Source of the DNA: CAUSKK01 sp963533935
GTDB lineage: Bacteria; Pseudomonadota; Gammaproteobacteria; Cardiobacteriales; Cardiobacteriaceae
Assembly: GCA_963533935.1 (NCBI GenBank)
Contig: CAUSQL010000002.1
Coordinates: 26,145-90,144, forward strand
Direction of reading: 5' to 3'
DNA: 64,000 bases
In this document: one piece after another, positions 14,678 through 23,501 of the stretch
Numbering within the stretch: position 1 is the first letter of the stretch
Layout of the letters: every line of letters starts with the position of its first letter
Made by a program: the position numbers and the translations under genes
Notes under the pieces: model-generated
Databases searched by the model: none
Seen by the model: only the letters and a program-made list of their open reading frames with translations
What the model was told of the DNA's origin: nothing

Positions 14678-16216
14678 TTAGGGCTCCGGTTTAAAGAGAC
14701 TTTCCGTCCACTGGAACAGCTCCTCCAGGTCGTAGTCGCCACCGTGGCCTACGTTCCAGGGCACGAAGTAATCCACCTGCTTGCCCGCCTCCTGCAGCTT
14801 CAGGGCGACGATGGCGGAAATGGCCAGCGAGGTGTCCCGGTCCCTGGAGCCGGCGCGAATGCGGTAATGGTCAGCGCCGCCGCCGATGTAATTCATGGGA
14901 TTCATTAATTTCACCGTCTCGACCGGCGCCACCGGTGGCTGATTCAGCCTCAGATTCCGCGGCAATTCATCAATGAACTGCAGGCCGCCGGGATAGCTCA
15001 ACGTTAGCAGCAGCCGTTGCAAATCCTGCTGGGCCTTGGGTGGCATGCCCCGGTAGCGATTGCTGAAATGGCGCCAGGCGGTGTTTTCATCGCCGAACAG
15101 CTCATTTTCCGCGGTGGGGTTGTCACGAGAATCGAAGGCCGGCGGGACTTTCTGCCGTTTCCCGCTGGCGATGTACCTGTCCCAATCCAGGGCCACCGGC
15201 TTACTTTGTTCGTAGATTAAATATTTAACGTCCACCGCCTTGGCCTGGACCGCGCCTTCCACAATCTTGCTGGCCAGATAGTCGCGGAACAGGCCGCTAC
15301 CGTCGGCCTTTAGGGTCAGCAGACTACCTTCCGGCGATTTCAGCTTTAAACCATTGAGATAGTTGGGGAAGAGATTTTTCAACTCCACCGCCAGGCGCCG
15401 CTGGCCCTCGTTCAAGGTGCCGCTAATCATGGGCAATTTGTCCGGCCGCCGGTTGTAGGAACCGCTGTTCAGCTGGCTGAAGTCCGGCTGTTCATATTCG
15501 TCCAGGCCGCTGAACTGCCATTCGTAGGCGCTGTCGGCATACTCCAGATTGGTGATGGGACAATAGGAAGAGGCGGCAAAGATTTTATCGCTGGCGTCGG
15601 CCGCCCCCACCTTTGCCAATGCTTCCCGGTAGTCCGGGCTGTCGCCGCTGACCCCGAGCAATAGGGCCAGGGCCCCGCCGGCGCTGGTGCCGTTGGCGAT
15701 GATGCGGTTGGCGTCGCCGGGCATTTTTTTATCGTTTTTATGTAGATAGCGCACGGCCGCCTTGAGGTCGATGATGGCCGCCGGCGCCTTGCCGGTGAAT
15801 TTACCGTTGCTCTTTGAATTGCGGCCACGGGCGCCCACCGTCGCCACCACGTAGCCATGGGCCAGGGCCCGCTGGGCGGCGCTGGCTTCCTGGCCGTGGG
15901 TTTCGTTAATTTTCTGCGCCTTGGCCGCCAGATAGCCGCCGACGGCGTTGGGCAGAAAGATGGGCGCGGTGTCGCGGTCGTAGCCGTGGCTGGTTTTATC
16001 GTTGAAATAGGCTTCGGGAATGTAGATGTTGAGGGTTTGGTAGTCCGGCTCAACGGGCTGGCCCACGTAGCTGAGATTCTCGAAGGCGCGGTAGGCGATT
16101 TTCTCGCCATTGACGGTGATTTCCCCCTTTTTACCCGCGCTGGCATTGAAGTCTAAATCGGCGGCGGCCAGGCCGGCGCTGAGGCCGAGGCCGCAGATTA
16201 GTAAAAGTTTTTGCAT
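14678..16216 (-). CDS. secreted alpha/beta-hydrolase, feruloyl-esterase/tannase-like
   Basis: The 512 residues have a signal peptide (MQKLLLICGLGLSAGLAAA). The fold marks are the nucleophile elbow NGTSAGG (Ser178), an oxyanion-type segment VVATVGARGRNSKSNGKF before it, and a late NVGHGGDYDLEELFQWTE segment that would supply the catalytic His. TLNIYIPEAYF and FLPNAVGGYL open the hydrolase domain. The size and GTSAGG motif fit the subtype-B tannase/esterase group, but the substrate cannot be read from sequence. It is monocistronic and faces the DUF3298 gene. Confidence 0.8.
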   Translation of the reverse strand: MQKLLLICGLGLSAGLAAADLDFNASAGKKGEITVNGEKIAYRAFENLSYVGQPVEPDYQTLNIYIPEAYFNDKTSHGYDRDTAPIFLPNAVGGYLAAKAQKINETHGQEASAAQRALAHGYVVATVGARGRNSKSNGKFTGKAPAAIIDLKAAVRYLHKNDKKMPGDANRIIANGTSAGGALALLLGVSGDSPDYREALAKVGAADASDKIFAASSYCPITNLEYADSAYEWQFSGLDEYEQPDFSQLNSGSYNRRPDKLPMISGTLNEGQRRLAVELKNLFPNYLNGLKLKSPEGSLLTLKADGSGLFRDYLASKIVEGAVQAKAVDVKYLIYEQSKPVALDWDRYIASGKRQKVPPAFDSRDNPTAENELFGDENTAWRHFSNRYRGMPPKAQQDLQRLLLTLSYPGGLQFIDELPRNLRLNQPPVAPVETVKLMNPMNYIGGGADHYRIRAGSRDRDTSLAISAIVALKLQEAGKQVDYFVPWNVGHGGDYDLEELFQWTESLFKPEP

Positions 16217-16474
16217 GGCAACTCCTTGGCAGTTGTGAAATTTCTGCGCTGGCCAGTTTAACCCCGAGTGGCCGCCCTGGAAATGGCGATGGGTTTAGCA
16301 AGATTGTGCATTTAAGCCGCCCAAAAGGCCTTAACCTAATGAGCGAGCTAATTTTGGCCGCTAGGGCCGAACGCCTAACGACAGTGTGAAACGGGGCAGC
16401 AAGGGCTTTTCGCAGCGCGTACTTGTCCCAGGCAACCTTAGGACGCGCCCATTGCCTATGGTCTTAAGGCTAAA
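16217..16474. other. intergenic stretch without recognised content
   Basis: This is the left part of the 400-base gap between the hydrolase gene and proS. I see no open frame with a start and ribosome site, no tRNA-like cloverleaf and no strong hairpin. It must contain the hydrolase promoter (minus strand) near its left edge. Confidence 0.6.
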
Positions 16475-16606
16475 ATACAAACATCTGAAGCGCCCCGTTG
16501 TCGGTAAATAAGCTCTAAAGGCATTTATACAAACGGACGGGCGCTTCCCCTGTATGTTTAATGATGCTTTTTAAACATACAGCTAAGCGCTCGTCCGTCG
16601 GTAAAT
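16475..16606. repeat. palindrome-family repeat preceded by a worn half-copy
   Basis: A half-copy (ATACAAACATCTGAAGCGCC, then CCGTTGTCGGTAAAT, 16475-16508) precedes a complete short element (16525-16606). The element's arms start TTATACAAACGGACGGGCGC and end GCTCGTCCGTCGGTAAAT, with TGTATGTTTA/TAAACATACA flanking the loop. The right end lies 15 nt from the proS stop. Confidence 0.85.
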
Positions 16607-16620
16607 TTAATGGCTGACGG

Positions 16621-18321
16621 CTAAAGCACCGTGTTTAACACCTCAGCCAACGGAATGCGGCGGGCCTCGCTGTCCGTGCGCCGCTTGTATTCCACTTCAC
16701 CGGCCGCCAGGGTCTTGTCAGAAATGACCAGCCGCTGCGGAATGCCGAGCAGGTCCATGTCTGCAAACATAACCCCCGGCCGCCGCTGCCGGTCGTCCAG
16801 CAGCACTTCCACGCCGGCCGCCAGTAATTGCCGGTACAGCTCTTCGGCCTGCCCTTGCACCGCCGGCGATTTATCGCCGTTAATGGGACAAATGACCAGT
16901 TGGAACGGTGCCAGCGGCCCGGGCCAAATAATGCCGCGCTCGTCGTGGTTCTGCTCAATGGCCGCGGCGACGATGCGCGACACGCCAATGCCGTAGCAGC
17001 CCATCAGCGGCGCGAACAGGCTGCCGTCCTCCTGCAACACCTTCAGATTCATGGCCGCCGAATATTTCTGGCCCAGCTGGAAGATGTGGCCCACCTCGAT
17101 GCCGCGGGCCGTGGCCAGCTTCGCCGTACCGTTGGGGGCCAGGTCGCCGGCCTGGGCGTTGCGCAAATCCGCCTCGCGGGTGAAGTGGGCGTCCCGCTGC
17201 CAGTTCACGCCGAAGTAGTGGTAGCCGTCCTCGTTGGCGCCAACGGCAAAGTCGGCCATGACCGCCACCGCCTGGTCAACGATGAGGGGAATTGCCTGGG
17301 GCAGATTAATCACCCCTAGCGAGCCGAAGCCGGCGCCCAGCGCCCCTTTCACCTCCTCTTCCTCGGCGAAGGTCAGCGGCTTCGCCACCTCGGGCAGGTT
17401 TTCCGCCTTAATTTCATTCAGAGTGTGGTCGCCGCGCACCAGCAGCGCCACCAGACCGCCTTCCGCCCCCTTCACCAGCAGGGTTTTAACGGTTTTCTCA
17501 ATGGGTAAATTGTGATTGGCCACCAGGCTGTCGATGGTTTTGGCCCGGGGGGTGGCCTCCTTGCGCAGCTCCTCCCGGGGCGCCGGCCGGGCCGTGGTTG
17601 GCTTCTGCACCGCGGCCTTCTCCAGGTTGGCGGCATAGCTGCCGTCCTCGGCGAAGACAATCTCATCTTCGCCGGTCTGGGCGAGCACGTGAAATTCATG
17701 GGAACCGGTGCCGCCGATGGCACCGTTGTCCGCCAGCACCGCCCGGTAATTCAAGCCCAGCCGTTCAAAGGTGCGGCAATAGGCCTGGTACATGCGGTCG
17801 TAGGTTTCCTGCAGGCTTTCCTGATTTAAATGGAAGGAGTAGGCGTCCTTCATAAGAAATTCCCGGCCGCGCATCAGACCGAAGCGGGGGCGAATCTCAT
17901 CGCGGAATTTCCACTGAATTTGGTAAAGGTTTAGGGGCAGCTGCTTGTAGCTGCTCAGGTCGCGGCGCACCAGGTCCGTAATCATTTCCTCATGGGTGGG
18001 GCCCAGGCAGTAATCCCGCTTGTGGCGGTCCTTAAAACGTAGTAATTCCGGGCCGTAGTCCTGCCAGCGGCCCGATTCCTGCCACAGTTCGGCCGGCTGC
18101 ACGCTGGGCATCAGCACTTCCAAGGCGCCGGCCGCGGCCATTTCCTCCCGCAGCACCTTTTCCACCTTTTGCAGCACCCGCAGGCCCAGCGGCAGCCAGG
18201 AGTAAGTGCCAAGGGCGCTGGGCCGAATCATGGACGCCCGCAGCAGCAGCTGATGGCTTATCACCTCAGCGTCTGCCGGCGTCTCCTTCTGGGTATTAAG
18301 CCAATACTGTGAGAGGCGCAT
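16621..18321 (-). CDS. proS: prolyl-tRNA synthetase
   Basis: ProRS charges tRNA-Pro. The 566 residues match the bacterial long form. Class II motif 2 appears in RPRFGLMRGREFLMKDAYSF, and motif 3 in GCYGIGVSRIVAAAIEQNHD. Between them lies the inserted editing (Ala-Pro deacylase) domain (about 230-400) with LVRGDHTLNEIKAENL. The C-terminal anticodon-binding domain contains GVEVLLDDRQRRPGVMFADM. Its ATG overlaps the stop of the upstream secreted-protein gene by one base (TAATG), so translation is likely coupled. Confidence 0.97.
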   Translation of the reverse strand: MRLSQYWLNTQKETPADAEVISHQLLLRASMIRPSALGTYSWLPLGLRVLQKVEKVLREEMAAAGALEVLMPSVQPAELWQESGRWQDYGPELLRFKDRHKRDYCLGPTHEEMITDLVRRDLSSYKQLPLNLYQIQWKFRDEIRPRFGLMRGREFLMKDAYSFHLNQESLQETYDRMYQAYCRTFERLGLNYRAVLADNGAIGGTGSHEFHVLAQTGEDEIVFAEDGSYAANLEKAAVQKPTTARPAPREELRKEATPRAKTIDSLVANHNLPIEKTVKTLLVKGAEGGLVALLVRGDHTLNEIKAENLPEVAKPLTFAEEEEVKGALGAGFGSLGVINLPQAIPLIVDQAVAVMADFAVGANEDGYHYFGVNWQRDAHFTREADLRNAQAGDLAPNGTAKLATARGIEVGHIFQLGQKYSAAMNLKVLQEDGSLFAPLMGCYGIGVSRIVAAAIEQNHDERGIIWPGPLAPFQLVICPINGDKSPAVQGQAEELYRQLLAAGVEVLLDDRQRRPGVMFADMDLLGIPQRLVISDKTLAAGEVEYKRRTDSEARRIPLAEVLNTVL

Positions 18322-18839
18322 TATTTATCGTTACAGATGGTGGACATGGTGGCTTCAATGCCGTGGAGCCGCTCACTAATTTGCGCCTTGCTTAAGGGCA
18401 CCAGGTTGCCGTCCTTGTCTTCCTCGTAGATGGTTTCCTTCTCCCGCAGGGTACGCGCATCATTACTTAGGGTTTTACAGCGCTCTTTCCGGGTAATGGT
18501 GCCTTCCACTGGCTTCTTCTCGCCGTCCTTGCCCTCTTCGCCTTCGCCGGTGGGCGCCGGTGATGGGGACGCGGCGGGTTTCTGATTGCCCATGCGAATT
18601 ACCGCAAAGGAATCGGGATTGAATTGTTCATTTAAATCAATTTCGTAGGCGTAATAGCCATTAAAAATAAAACATTTTTCATTTTCTACTTTTCCCTTTT
18701 TCGGAATCTTGGCGTATTTGGAACGGCTATGTTGGAAGTAATAGCATTGGCTGCCCAACCAGTCTTGAGAGGCTTGCTGTTCCTGGGCTAAGGCATTTCC
18801 AGCCACCAGGGCTAGAATTAATAGGGCTAATTTTTTCAT
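18321..18839 (-). CDS. secreted protein of unknown function coupled to proS
   Basis: No family recognised. The 172 residues have a signal peptide (MKKLALLILALVAGNALAQ), a compact N-terminal part with two cysteines (GSQCYYFQHS, NEKCFIFNGYYAYEI), a Pro/Ser/Gly/Glu linker (KPAASPSPAPTGEGEEG), and a charged helical end with two more cysteines (RKERCKTLSND, MSTICNDK). The four Cys could form disulfides. GGAATT precedes the ATG weakly. Its stop overlaps the proS ATG, an odd partnership of an exported protein with an essential cytosolic enzyme. It is AT-richer than proS. Confidence 0.75.
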   Translation of the reverse strand: MKKLALLILALVAGNALAQEQQASQDWLGSQCYYFQHSRSKYAKIPKKGKVENEKCFIFNGYYAYEIDLNEQFNPDSFAVIRMGNQKPAASPSPAPTGEGEEGKDGEKKPVEGTITRKERCKTLSNDARTLREKETIYEEDKDGNLVPLSKAQISERLHGIEATMSTICNDK

Positions 18840-18927
18840 TTAGAATTCCTCATAGTTATTGGATTAAATTACTGAAGTATTTTAGCGAATTTTTTATAAT
18901 TACATTATTTAATTCCGAGAATAAATA

Positions 18928-19800
18928 ATGACCGATTTCGGCAAACGCCAATTATTAAAAATGGGCGGTTCCCTGGCTCTCGGTGCTCTGGCAACTAACC
19001 GGGCCAGCGGCGCCACCAACGCCCTACAAATCGCCATAAATCAGTACATCAGCGACCTGCGTTACGGCGGGCAGCTGGCGGCCAGTGAACGCACCGCCTG
19101 GGGGGTCTATGACCTGACTGCCCAGCGAGATGTGGTTTTCATCAATGGCAATAGCCCTATGCAAGCTGCTAGCCTAATTAAACCGTTTATCGTGCAGCAG
19201 TACCTCTATGCCAACTACCGCAATGGTCTCCGCTTCCCACTGACCGAGGAAATCCTTGCGGATATGCGCGCCATCATCGTCCGCAGCAATAACGCGAAAA
19301 CCACGGCACTGATGCAGCGCATTGGCCCGCCCTATCTCATTGAACGGCTGTTGCGCGACCAGGCCCCCAGTGTTTACCGCAATATTCAGATTGTGGAATA
19401 CATTCCCAACAACGGCCAAACCTATAGCAATCGGGCCAGCATTGGCGATTACCAGCGCTTCCTACGGGCCATCTGGGCCAATAAGCTGGTGGGCTCAAAA
19501 ACATTGAAACAGCTTATGGCCATTAAAAATAATGACCGGCTTAAAACTGGCACCCATTACTTGCCGTTAAGTGCGCGGGTCTATGACAAAACTGGCTCCA
19601 CTGCTATGGTTTGTGGCAATGTGGGTATTATTGAATGTGATAGTCCACAGGGACCGCGGGCCTATGCCATTAGCGCTATTATTGAAAGTAGCTATAAGGT
19701 GCAAAGCTATGGCCGTTGGATTGCCAGTCGGGGCAATATAATTCGCAACGTTTCCGATATGACCTATTTGCATTTTAAAAATGTCTACGGACTCTATTAA
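18928..19800 (+). CDS. serine hydrolase of the class A beta-lactamase-like family
   Basis: The 290 residues begin with a Tat-like leader (GKRQLLKMGGSLALGALA, KR instead of RR). They carry the three boxes of penicilloyl-serine transferases: S82-L-I-K85 (SxxK), S120-N-N122 (SDN position) and K221-T-G223 in DKTGST. The spacing fits the beta-lactamase2 family rather than D,D-peptidases. No class A omega-loop ExxLN motif is obvious, so activity against beta-lactams cannot be assumed; a peptidoglycan-related or orphan hydrolase is equally possible. It stands alone before the yceD-rpmF operon. Confidence 0.82.
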   Translation: MTDFGKRQLLKMGGSLALGALATNRASGATNALQIAINQYISDLRYGGQLAASERTAWGVYDLTAQRDVVFINGNSPMQAASLIKPFIVQQYLYANYRNGLRFPLTEEILADMRAIIVRSNNAKTTALMQRIGPPYLIERLLRDQAPSVYRNIQIVEYIPNNGQTYSNRASIGDYQRFLRAIWANKLVGSKTLKQLMAIKNNDRLKTGTHYLPLSARVYDKTGSTAMVCGNVGIIECDSPQGPRAYAISAIIESSYKVQSYGRWIASRGNIIRNVSDMTYLHFKNVYGLY

Positions 19801-19830
19801 TCTTTACCTGCAAATTGCTTATTTAGTATT

Positions 19831-20337
19831 ATGAACAACCTTTTTGAGGCCATTCCTAGCCACTTTAATCCGTGGAAATTTGCCCAGGAGCAACGGCAAT
19901 TAGATTTGTCCTTACCTTTAGAGAAAAGCCAGGAACTGGTGGGTATCTACGGGAAAAACGGCCAAATTAATGCCCAATTGCGAGGATTTGTGGATTCTCA
20001 GGGCTACAGCCATCTGGCGGGCAGTCTTAGCACTGAATTGCCAGAACACTGTCAGCGTTGTCTGGAGTCAATGAATCTGGCTATCAGCCAAAACTTTGAC
20101 TATGTGCTAATTCGCCACGGGGGCCAGGAAGAGGCAGTGGAAGCCGAAGGTAAGGAAAGTTTTATCTGTCCAGAGGATGAACTGGATTTGGCCTGGTTTC
20201 TGGAAGAAGAAGTGCTGCTAGCAATACCTATGATTGTTAAGCATCAACAATGTGAAGCACCGCACTACGAACGGGAGGAGTTTGTCCATGAGGAAAAACC
20301 TAATCCCTTTGCGGTTTTAAAAAATTTAAAACTTTAG
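19831..20337 (+). CDS. yceD: YceD family protein (DUF177)
   Basis: YceD proteins support 23S rRNA accumulation and almost always precede rpmF. The 168 residues show the family centre LPEHCQRCLESMNLAISQNF with the Cys-x2-Cys pair, an acidic stretch (ICPEDELDLAWFLEEEVLLA) and the end IPMIVKHQQCEAPHYEREE. It begins the seven-to-nine gene lipid operon, with an 10-nt gap to rpmF. The gene is noticeably AT-richer than the fab genes downstream. Confidence 0.9.
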   Translation: MNNLFEAIPSHFNPWKFAQEQRQLDLSLPLEKSQELVGIYGKNGQINAQLRGFVDSQGYSHLAGSLSTELPEHCQRCLESMNLAISQNFDYVLIRHGGQEEAVEAEGKESFICPEDELDLAWFLEEEVLLAIPMIVKHQQCEAPHYEREEFVHEEKPNPFAVLKNLKL

Positions 20338-20347
20338 GAGTTTAATT

Positions 20348-20545
20348 ATGGCCGTTGGTCAAGGACGTACTACCCCCTCTAAACGCGGCATGCGCCGTTC
20401 TCACGATAGATTAAGTTATTTACACCTAAGTACTGATGTTACTTCCGGTGAGCGTCATATTCGCCACCATCTCACTAAAGATGGCTACTATCGGGGCAAG
20501 CAACTAATTATTAAGAAAGCCAAAGAAGTAGAAACCGAGGAATAA
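20348..20545 (+). CDS. rpmF: 50S ribosomal protein L32
   Basis: This 65-residue basic protein has the L32 core PSKRGMRRSHDRLSYLHLS and SGERHIRHHLTKDGYYRGKQ. The zinc-binding cysteines of some L32 paralogues are absent, as in E. coli. TAGGAG precedes the ATG. It lies eight bases before plsX, the standard rpmF-plsX linkage of ribosome and membrane-lipid synthesis. Confidence 0.96.
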   Translation: MAVGQGRTTPSKRGMRRSHDRLSYLHLSTDVTSGERHIRHHLTKDGYYRGKQLIIKKAKEVETEE

Positions 20546-20553
20546 TCCTCCCC

Positions 20554-21588
20554 ATGAATGGCTCAACGACAGCAGTTATTGCCATTGATGCAATGGGCGG
20601 CGATATTGGTTTAGACACCACCATTGCCGCTGCCGTTCGGGCACAAAATCAATATTCAAATTTGCGCTTTATTTTGGTTGGCGATGAGCCAGCCATTAGA
20701 GCGCACCAACTATTTGCCAATCTCGACCAGCAACGTTTTAGCATTTGCCATGCTGAGCAGGTGGTAACCATGGAAGACAAGCCAAGTAGTGTGCTGCGCC
20801 ATAAACGCCAGTCTTCCCTATGGAAAGCCCTAGAGCTGGTGCGCGACAATCAGGCACAAGCCTGTGTTAGTGCAGGCAACACCGGCGCCCTGATGGCCTG
20901 TGCCTGGGCCTGCATAAAAACCATGAGCGGCATTTCCCGGCCGGCCATCTGTGCCACGGTTCCCAGCCAATTTGGGCATGTGCACTGGTTAGACTTGGGC
21001 GCTAATGTGGACAGCGACGCGGAGCAGCTGTTGCAATTTGCCCTAATGGGTTCAGAATTGGCCAAGGCTGTCGATGGCAATGCCAATCCGCAGGTGGGCT
21101 TACTAAATATTGGTGAAGAAGAGATTAAAGGCAATGCGGTAGTAAAAAAAGCGGCCAAATTGCTGGAAGAATCTCCTTTAAATTATGTGGGCTTTGTTGA
21201 GGGTAACGATATTTTCCTAAAGCAGCACATTGATGTGGTGGTCTGCGATGGCTTTGTGGGCAATGTGGCCCTAAAAAGCACCGAAGGGGTAGCCAAATTC
21301 ATTCAAAATGGCCTAAAGGAAGCCTTTAGCCACAATATCTATTCCAAGCTGGTAGGTCTGCTGGCCCTGCCCGCATTAAAACGCTTTAAAAGTCGCATGG
21401 ATCCGCGCAATTATAATGGTGCCACCCTATTGGGTCTGAAGGGCATTGTGGTTAAGAGCCACGGCAATGCGGATCCAGTTTCCTTTGCCAACGCCATTAA
21501 CATTGCGCGGCTGGAGATTGCCCACGATGTTATTCCAGCCATTCAGGAGCAGTTAGAAAAATATCAGCCCCAAGAAGAGCAACAATGA
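20554..21588 (+). CDS. plsX: phosphate acyltransferase PlsX
   Basis: PlsX makes acyl-phosphate from acyl-ACP, starting phospholipid synthesis. The 344 residues show AIDAMGGDIG at the start, SVLRHKRQSSLWKALELV, VSAGNTGALMA and VVCDGFVGNVALKSTEGVA, all PlsX landmarks, and the end MDPRNYNGATLLGLKGIVVKSHG. A TCCTCC-rich spacer precedes the ATG, and the ribosome site is GAGGA within the end of rpmF. The stop overlaps fabH by four bases (ATGA). Confidence 0.96.
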   Translation: MNGSTTAVIAIDAMGGDIGLDTTIAAAVRAQNQYSNLRFILVGDEPAIRAHQLFANLDQQRFSICHAEQVVTMEDKPSSVLRHKRQSSLWKALELVRDNQAQACVSAGNTGALMACAWACIKTMSGISRPAICATVPSQFGHVHWLDLGANVDSDAEQLLQFALMGSELAKAVDGNANPQVGLLNIGEEEIKGNAVVKKAAKLLEESPLNYVGFVEGNDIFLKQHIDVVVCDGFVGNVALKSTEGVAKFIQNGLKEAFSHNIYSKLVGLLALPALKRFKSRMDPRNYNGATLLGLKGIVVKSHGNADPVSFANAINIARLEIAHDVIPAIQEQLEKYQPQEEQQ

Positions 21589-22553
21589 CTTTCAGCAAAA
21601 TTATGGGCACGGGCAGCTATTTGCCAGCGCGCATTGTAAGCAACGAAGAACTTTCCCAGACTCTAGATACTTCAGATGAATGGATTTCTAGCCGTACGGG
21701 TATTAAACAGCGGCACATTGCTGCACCCGATGAAAGTAGCGTGGATATGGCTGAAAAGGCGGCGCGGGCAGCACTGGCCAGTGCGAATATGTCTACCACG
21801 GAGCTGGATTTAATCATTGTTGCCACTTCAACGCCAGAACACATTTATCCCAGCGATGGCACCCAGCTACAGCAACGATTGGGCTGTCGCCCCATTCCCG
21901 CCTTTGACATGCAGGCGGCTTGCTCGGGCTTTATCTACGGTTTAGTTACCGCTGACAGTTTTATTCGCAGTGGCACCTATAAAAACGTGTTGCTGGTAGG
22001 CTGCGATTTGAACAGCCATATCATTAATTGGCAGGACCGTAATACGGCGGTGCTCTTCGGCGATGGCGCTGGGGCTGTAGTGCTGAGTGCGGCTCCAGAC
22101 GCGGGTATTCTCGGTTCAGTTATTTATAGTGATGGCCAATATAAAGAGTTACTACAGGTGCCCAGAAATATGGGCTCCGCAGAAACGCAACTGGGCCAAC
22201 GGCTGCCCTATGTGGAAATGAAGGGTTCGGAGGTTTTCCGCCGCGCTGTAACGGAGTTGGGCAATCTGGTAACGGAACTTTTAGAAAAGACAAACCTGCG
22301 GGCCGAGGACTTGGATTTTCTCGTGCCCCACCAGGCCAATGCCCGCATTATTACGGCCACGGCCAAACATCTCAATTTACCCCTGGAAAAAGTCATTCTA
22401 ACCGTCTCAGAGCATGCCAATACTTCGGCGGCCTCTGTGCCCATCGCCTTGGATAGCGGCGTACGCAGCGGCAAAATCCGGAGGGGGCATAATCTCCTGT
22501 TGGAAGCCTTCGGTGCTGGATTCACCTGGGGCGGCAGTATCATTCGCTATTAA
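21585..22553 (+). CDS. fabH: 3-oxoacyl-ACP synthase III (KAS III)
   Basis: FabH condenses acetyl-CoA with malonyl-ACP to start fatty-acid synthesis. The 322 residues carry the catalytic triad: Cys113 in DMQAACSGF, His in LVPHQANARI and Asn in SEHANTSAASV. It overlaps plsX by four bases and is followed 13 nt later by fabD, in the standard plsX-fabH-fabD order. DEWISSRTGI near the N-terminus is also typical. Confidence 0.96.
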   Translation: MTFSKIMGTGSYLPARIVSNEELSQTLDTSDEWISSRTGIKQRHIAAPDESSVDMAEKAARAALASANMSTTELDLIIVATSTPEHIYPSDGTQLQQRLGCRPIPAFDMQAACSGFIYGLVTADSFIRSGTYKNVLLVGCDLNSHIINWQDRNTAVLFGDGAGAVVLSAAPDAGILGSVIYSDGQYKELLQVPRNMGSAETQLGQRLPYVEMKGSEVFRRAVTELGNLVTELLEKTNLRAEDLDFLVPHQANARIITATAKHLNLPLEKVILTVSEHANTSAASVPIALDSGVRSGKIRRGHNLLLEAFGAGFTWGGSIIRY

Positions 22554-22566
22554 TTCGGAGTTTCCC

Positions 22567-23499
22567 ATGAAAATTGCTCTAATGTTTCCCGGACAGGGTT
22601 CGCAAAGTACAGGAATGCTGGCCCAGCTAGCGGAAAAATACGGTCAGCTGCGGGAACGCTTTGCGCTGGCCTCAGAGGTTATTGGCCAGGATTTGTGGGC
22701 GATTAGCCAGGAGGAGGATAAGAGCTATCTGCTAAATCAGACCGCCATCACCCAGCCGATTCTGTTGGCCGCCGGCATGGGCTGCTATGACATTTTCCGG
22801 GCAGAAACTGGAGCCAACGGTGATTTCTTTGCCGGCCATTCCCTTGGTGAATATACGGCCCTCTGTGCGGCCGGTGCCCTCGACTATAAAAAGGCCATTG
22901 ATTTAGTACACAACCGGGGACGACTAATGCAGGCGGCGGTAGGGCCAGGTGAAGGTGCCATGGCCGCCATTCTAGGCTTAGAAGATAAACAGGTAGTGGA
23001 AGTCTGTGATGAAGTCGGCAAGGACGTAAGTGCGGCGAACTTTAACAGCCCCGGTCAGGTGGTAATTGCGGGAAAAACCGCCGCGGTGGAACGGGCTATA
23101 GCCTTAGCCAAGGAAAAGGGCGCAAAGAGGGCTGTGCTGCTGCCGGTCAGTGTGCCTTCCCACTGTAGTTTGATGCGTGCAGCTAGCGCCGAACTTAGTA
23201 ATTTCCTCACGCGCATTAACTGGCAAAAACCCAGTGCCCCGGTGGTTTACAACGTGGATGCCAAATTGCGGCCCAGCACGGAATCTACTGCCACCCTGCT
23301 GGGGGCACAGCTTTATCAGCCGGTACTTTGGAGCAACTGCATTGAGAGCTTGAAATCGGCCGGCGCAACCCTATTTATTGAGTTGGGACCCAATAAGGTA
23401 TTAACCGGTCTAAATAAGCACATTGACAAGTCGCTTAACACCTTGGCGCTAGATAGCGTTGAGGCGGTGACCGAAGTGAAAGGGGCCCTAGGAGTTTAG
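22567..23499 (+). CDS. fabD: malonyl-CoA:ACP transacylase
   Basis: FabD loads malonate onto ACP. From the ATG at 22567 there are 310 residues, matching the family length. The start MKIALMFPGQGSQSTGM, the nucleophile elbow GHSLGEYTAL (Ser92) and VSVPSHCSLM (catalytic His) are all visible. I rejected an upstream in-frame start within fabH because GGAG lies eight bases before 22567 and the family begins here. The gap to fabG is two bases. Confidence 0.96.
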   Translation: MKIALMFPGQGSQSTGMLAQLAEKYGQLRERFALASEVIGQDLWAISQEEDKSYLLNQTAITQPILLAAGMGCYDIFRAETGANGDFFAGHSLGEYTALCAAGALDYKKAIDLVHNRGRLMQAAVGPGEGAMAAILGLEDKQVVEVCDEVGKDVSAANFNSPGQVVIAGKTAAVERAIALAKEKGAKRAVLLPVSVPSHCSLMRAASAELSNFLTRINWQKPSAPVVYNVDAKLRPSTESTATLLGAQLYQPVLWSNCIESLKSAGATLFIELGPNKVLTGLNKHIDKSLNTLALDSVEAVTEVKGALGV

Positions 23500-23501
23500 G
23501 A

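Noticed and set aside
22414..23499. fabD beginning at 22414 within fabH
   Set aside because: The FabD N-terminus MKIALMFPGQGSQ begins at 22567 with a proper ribosome site.
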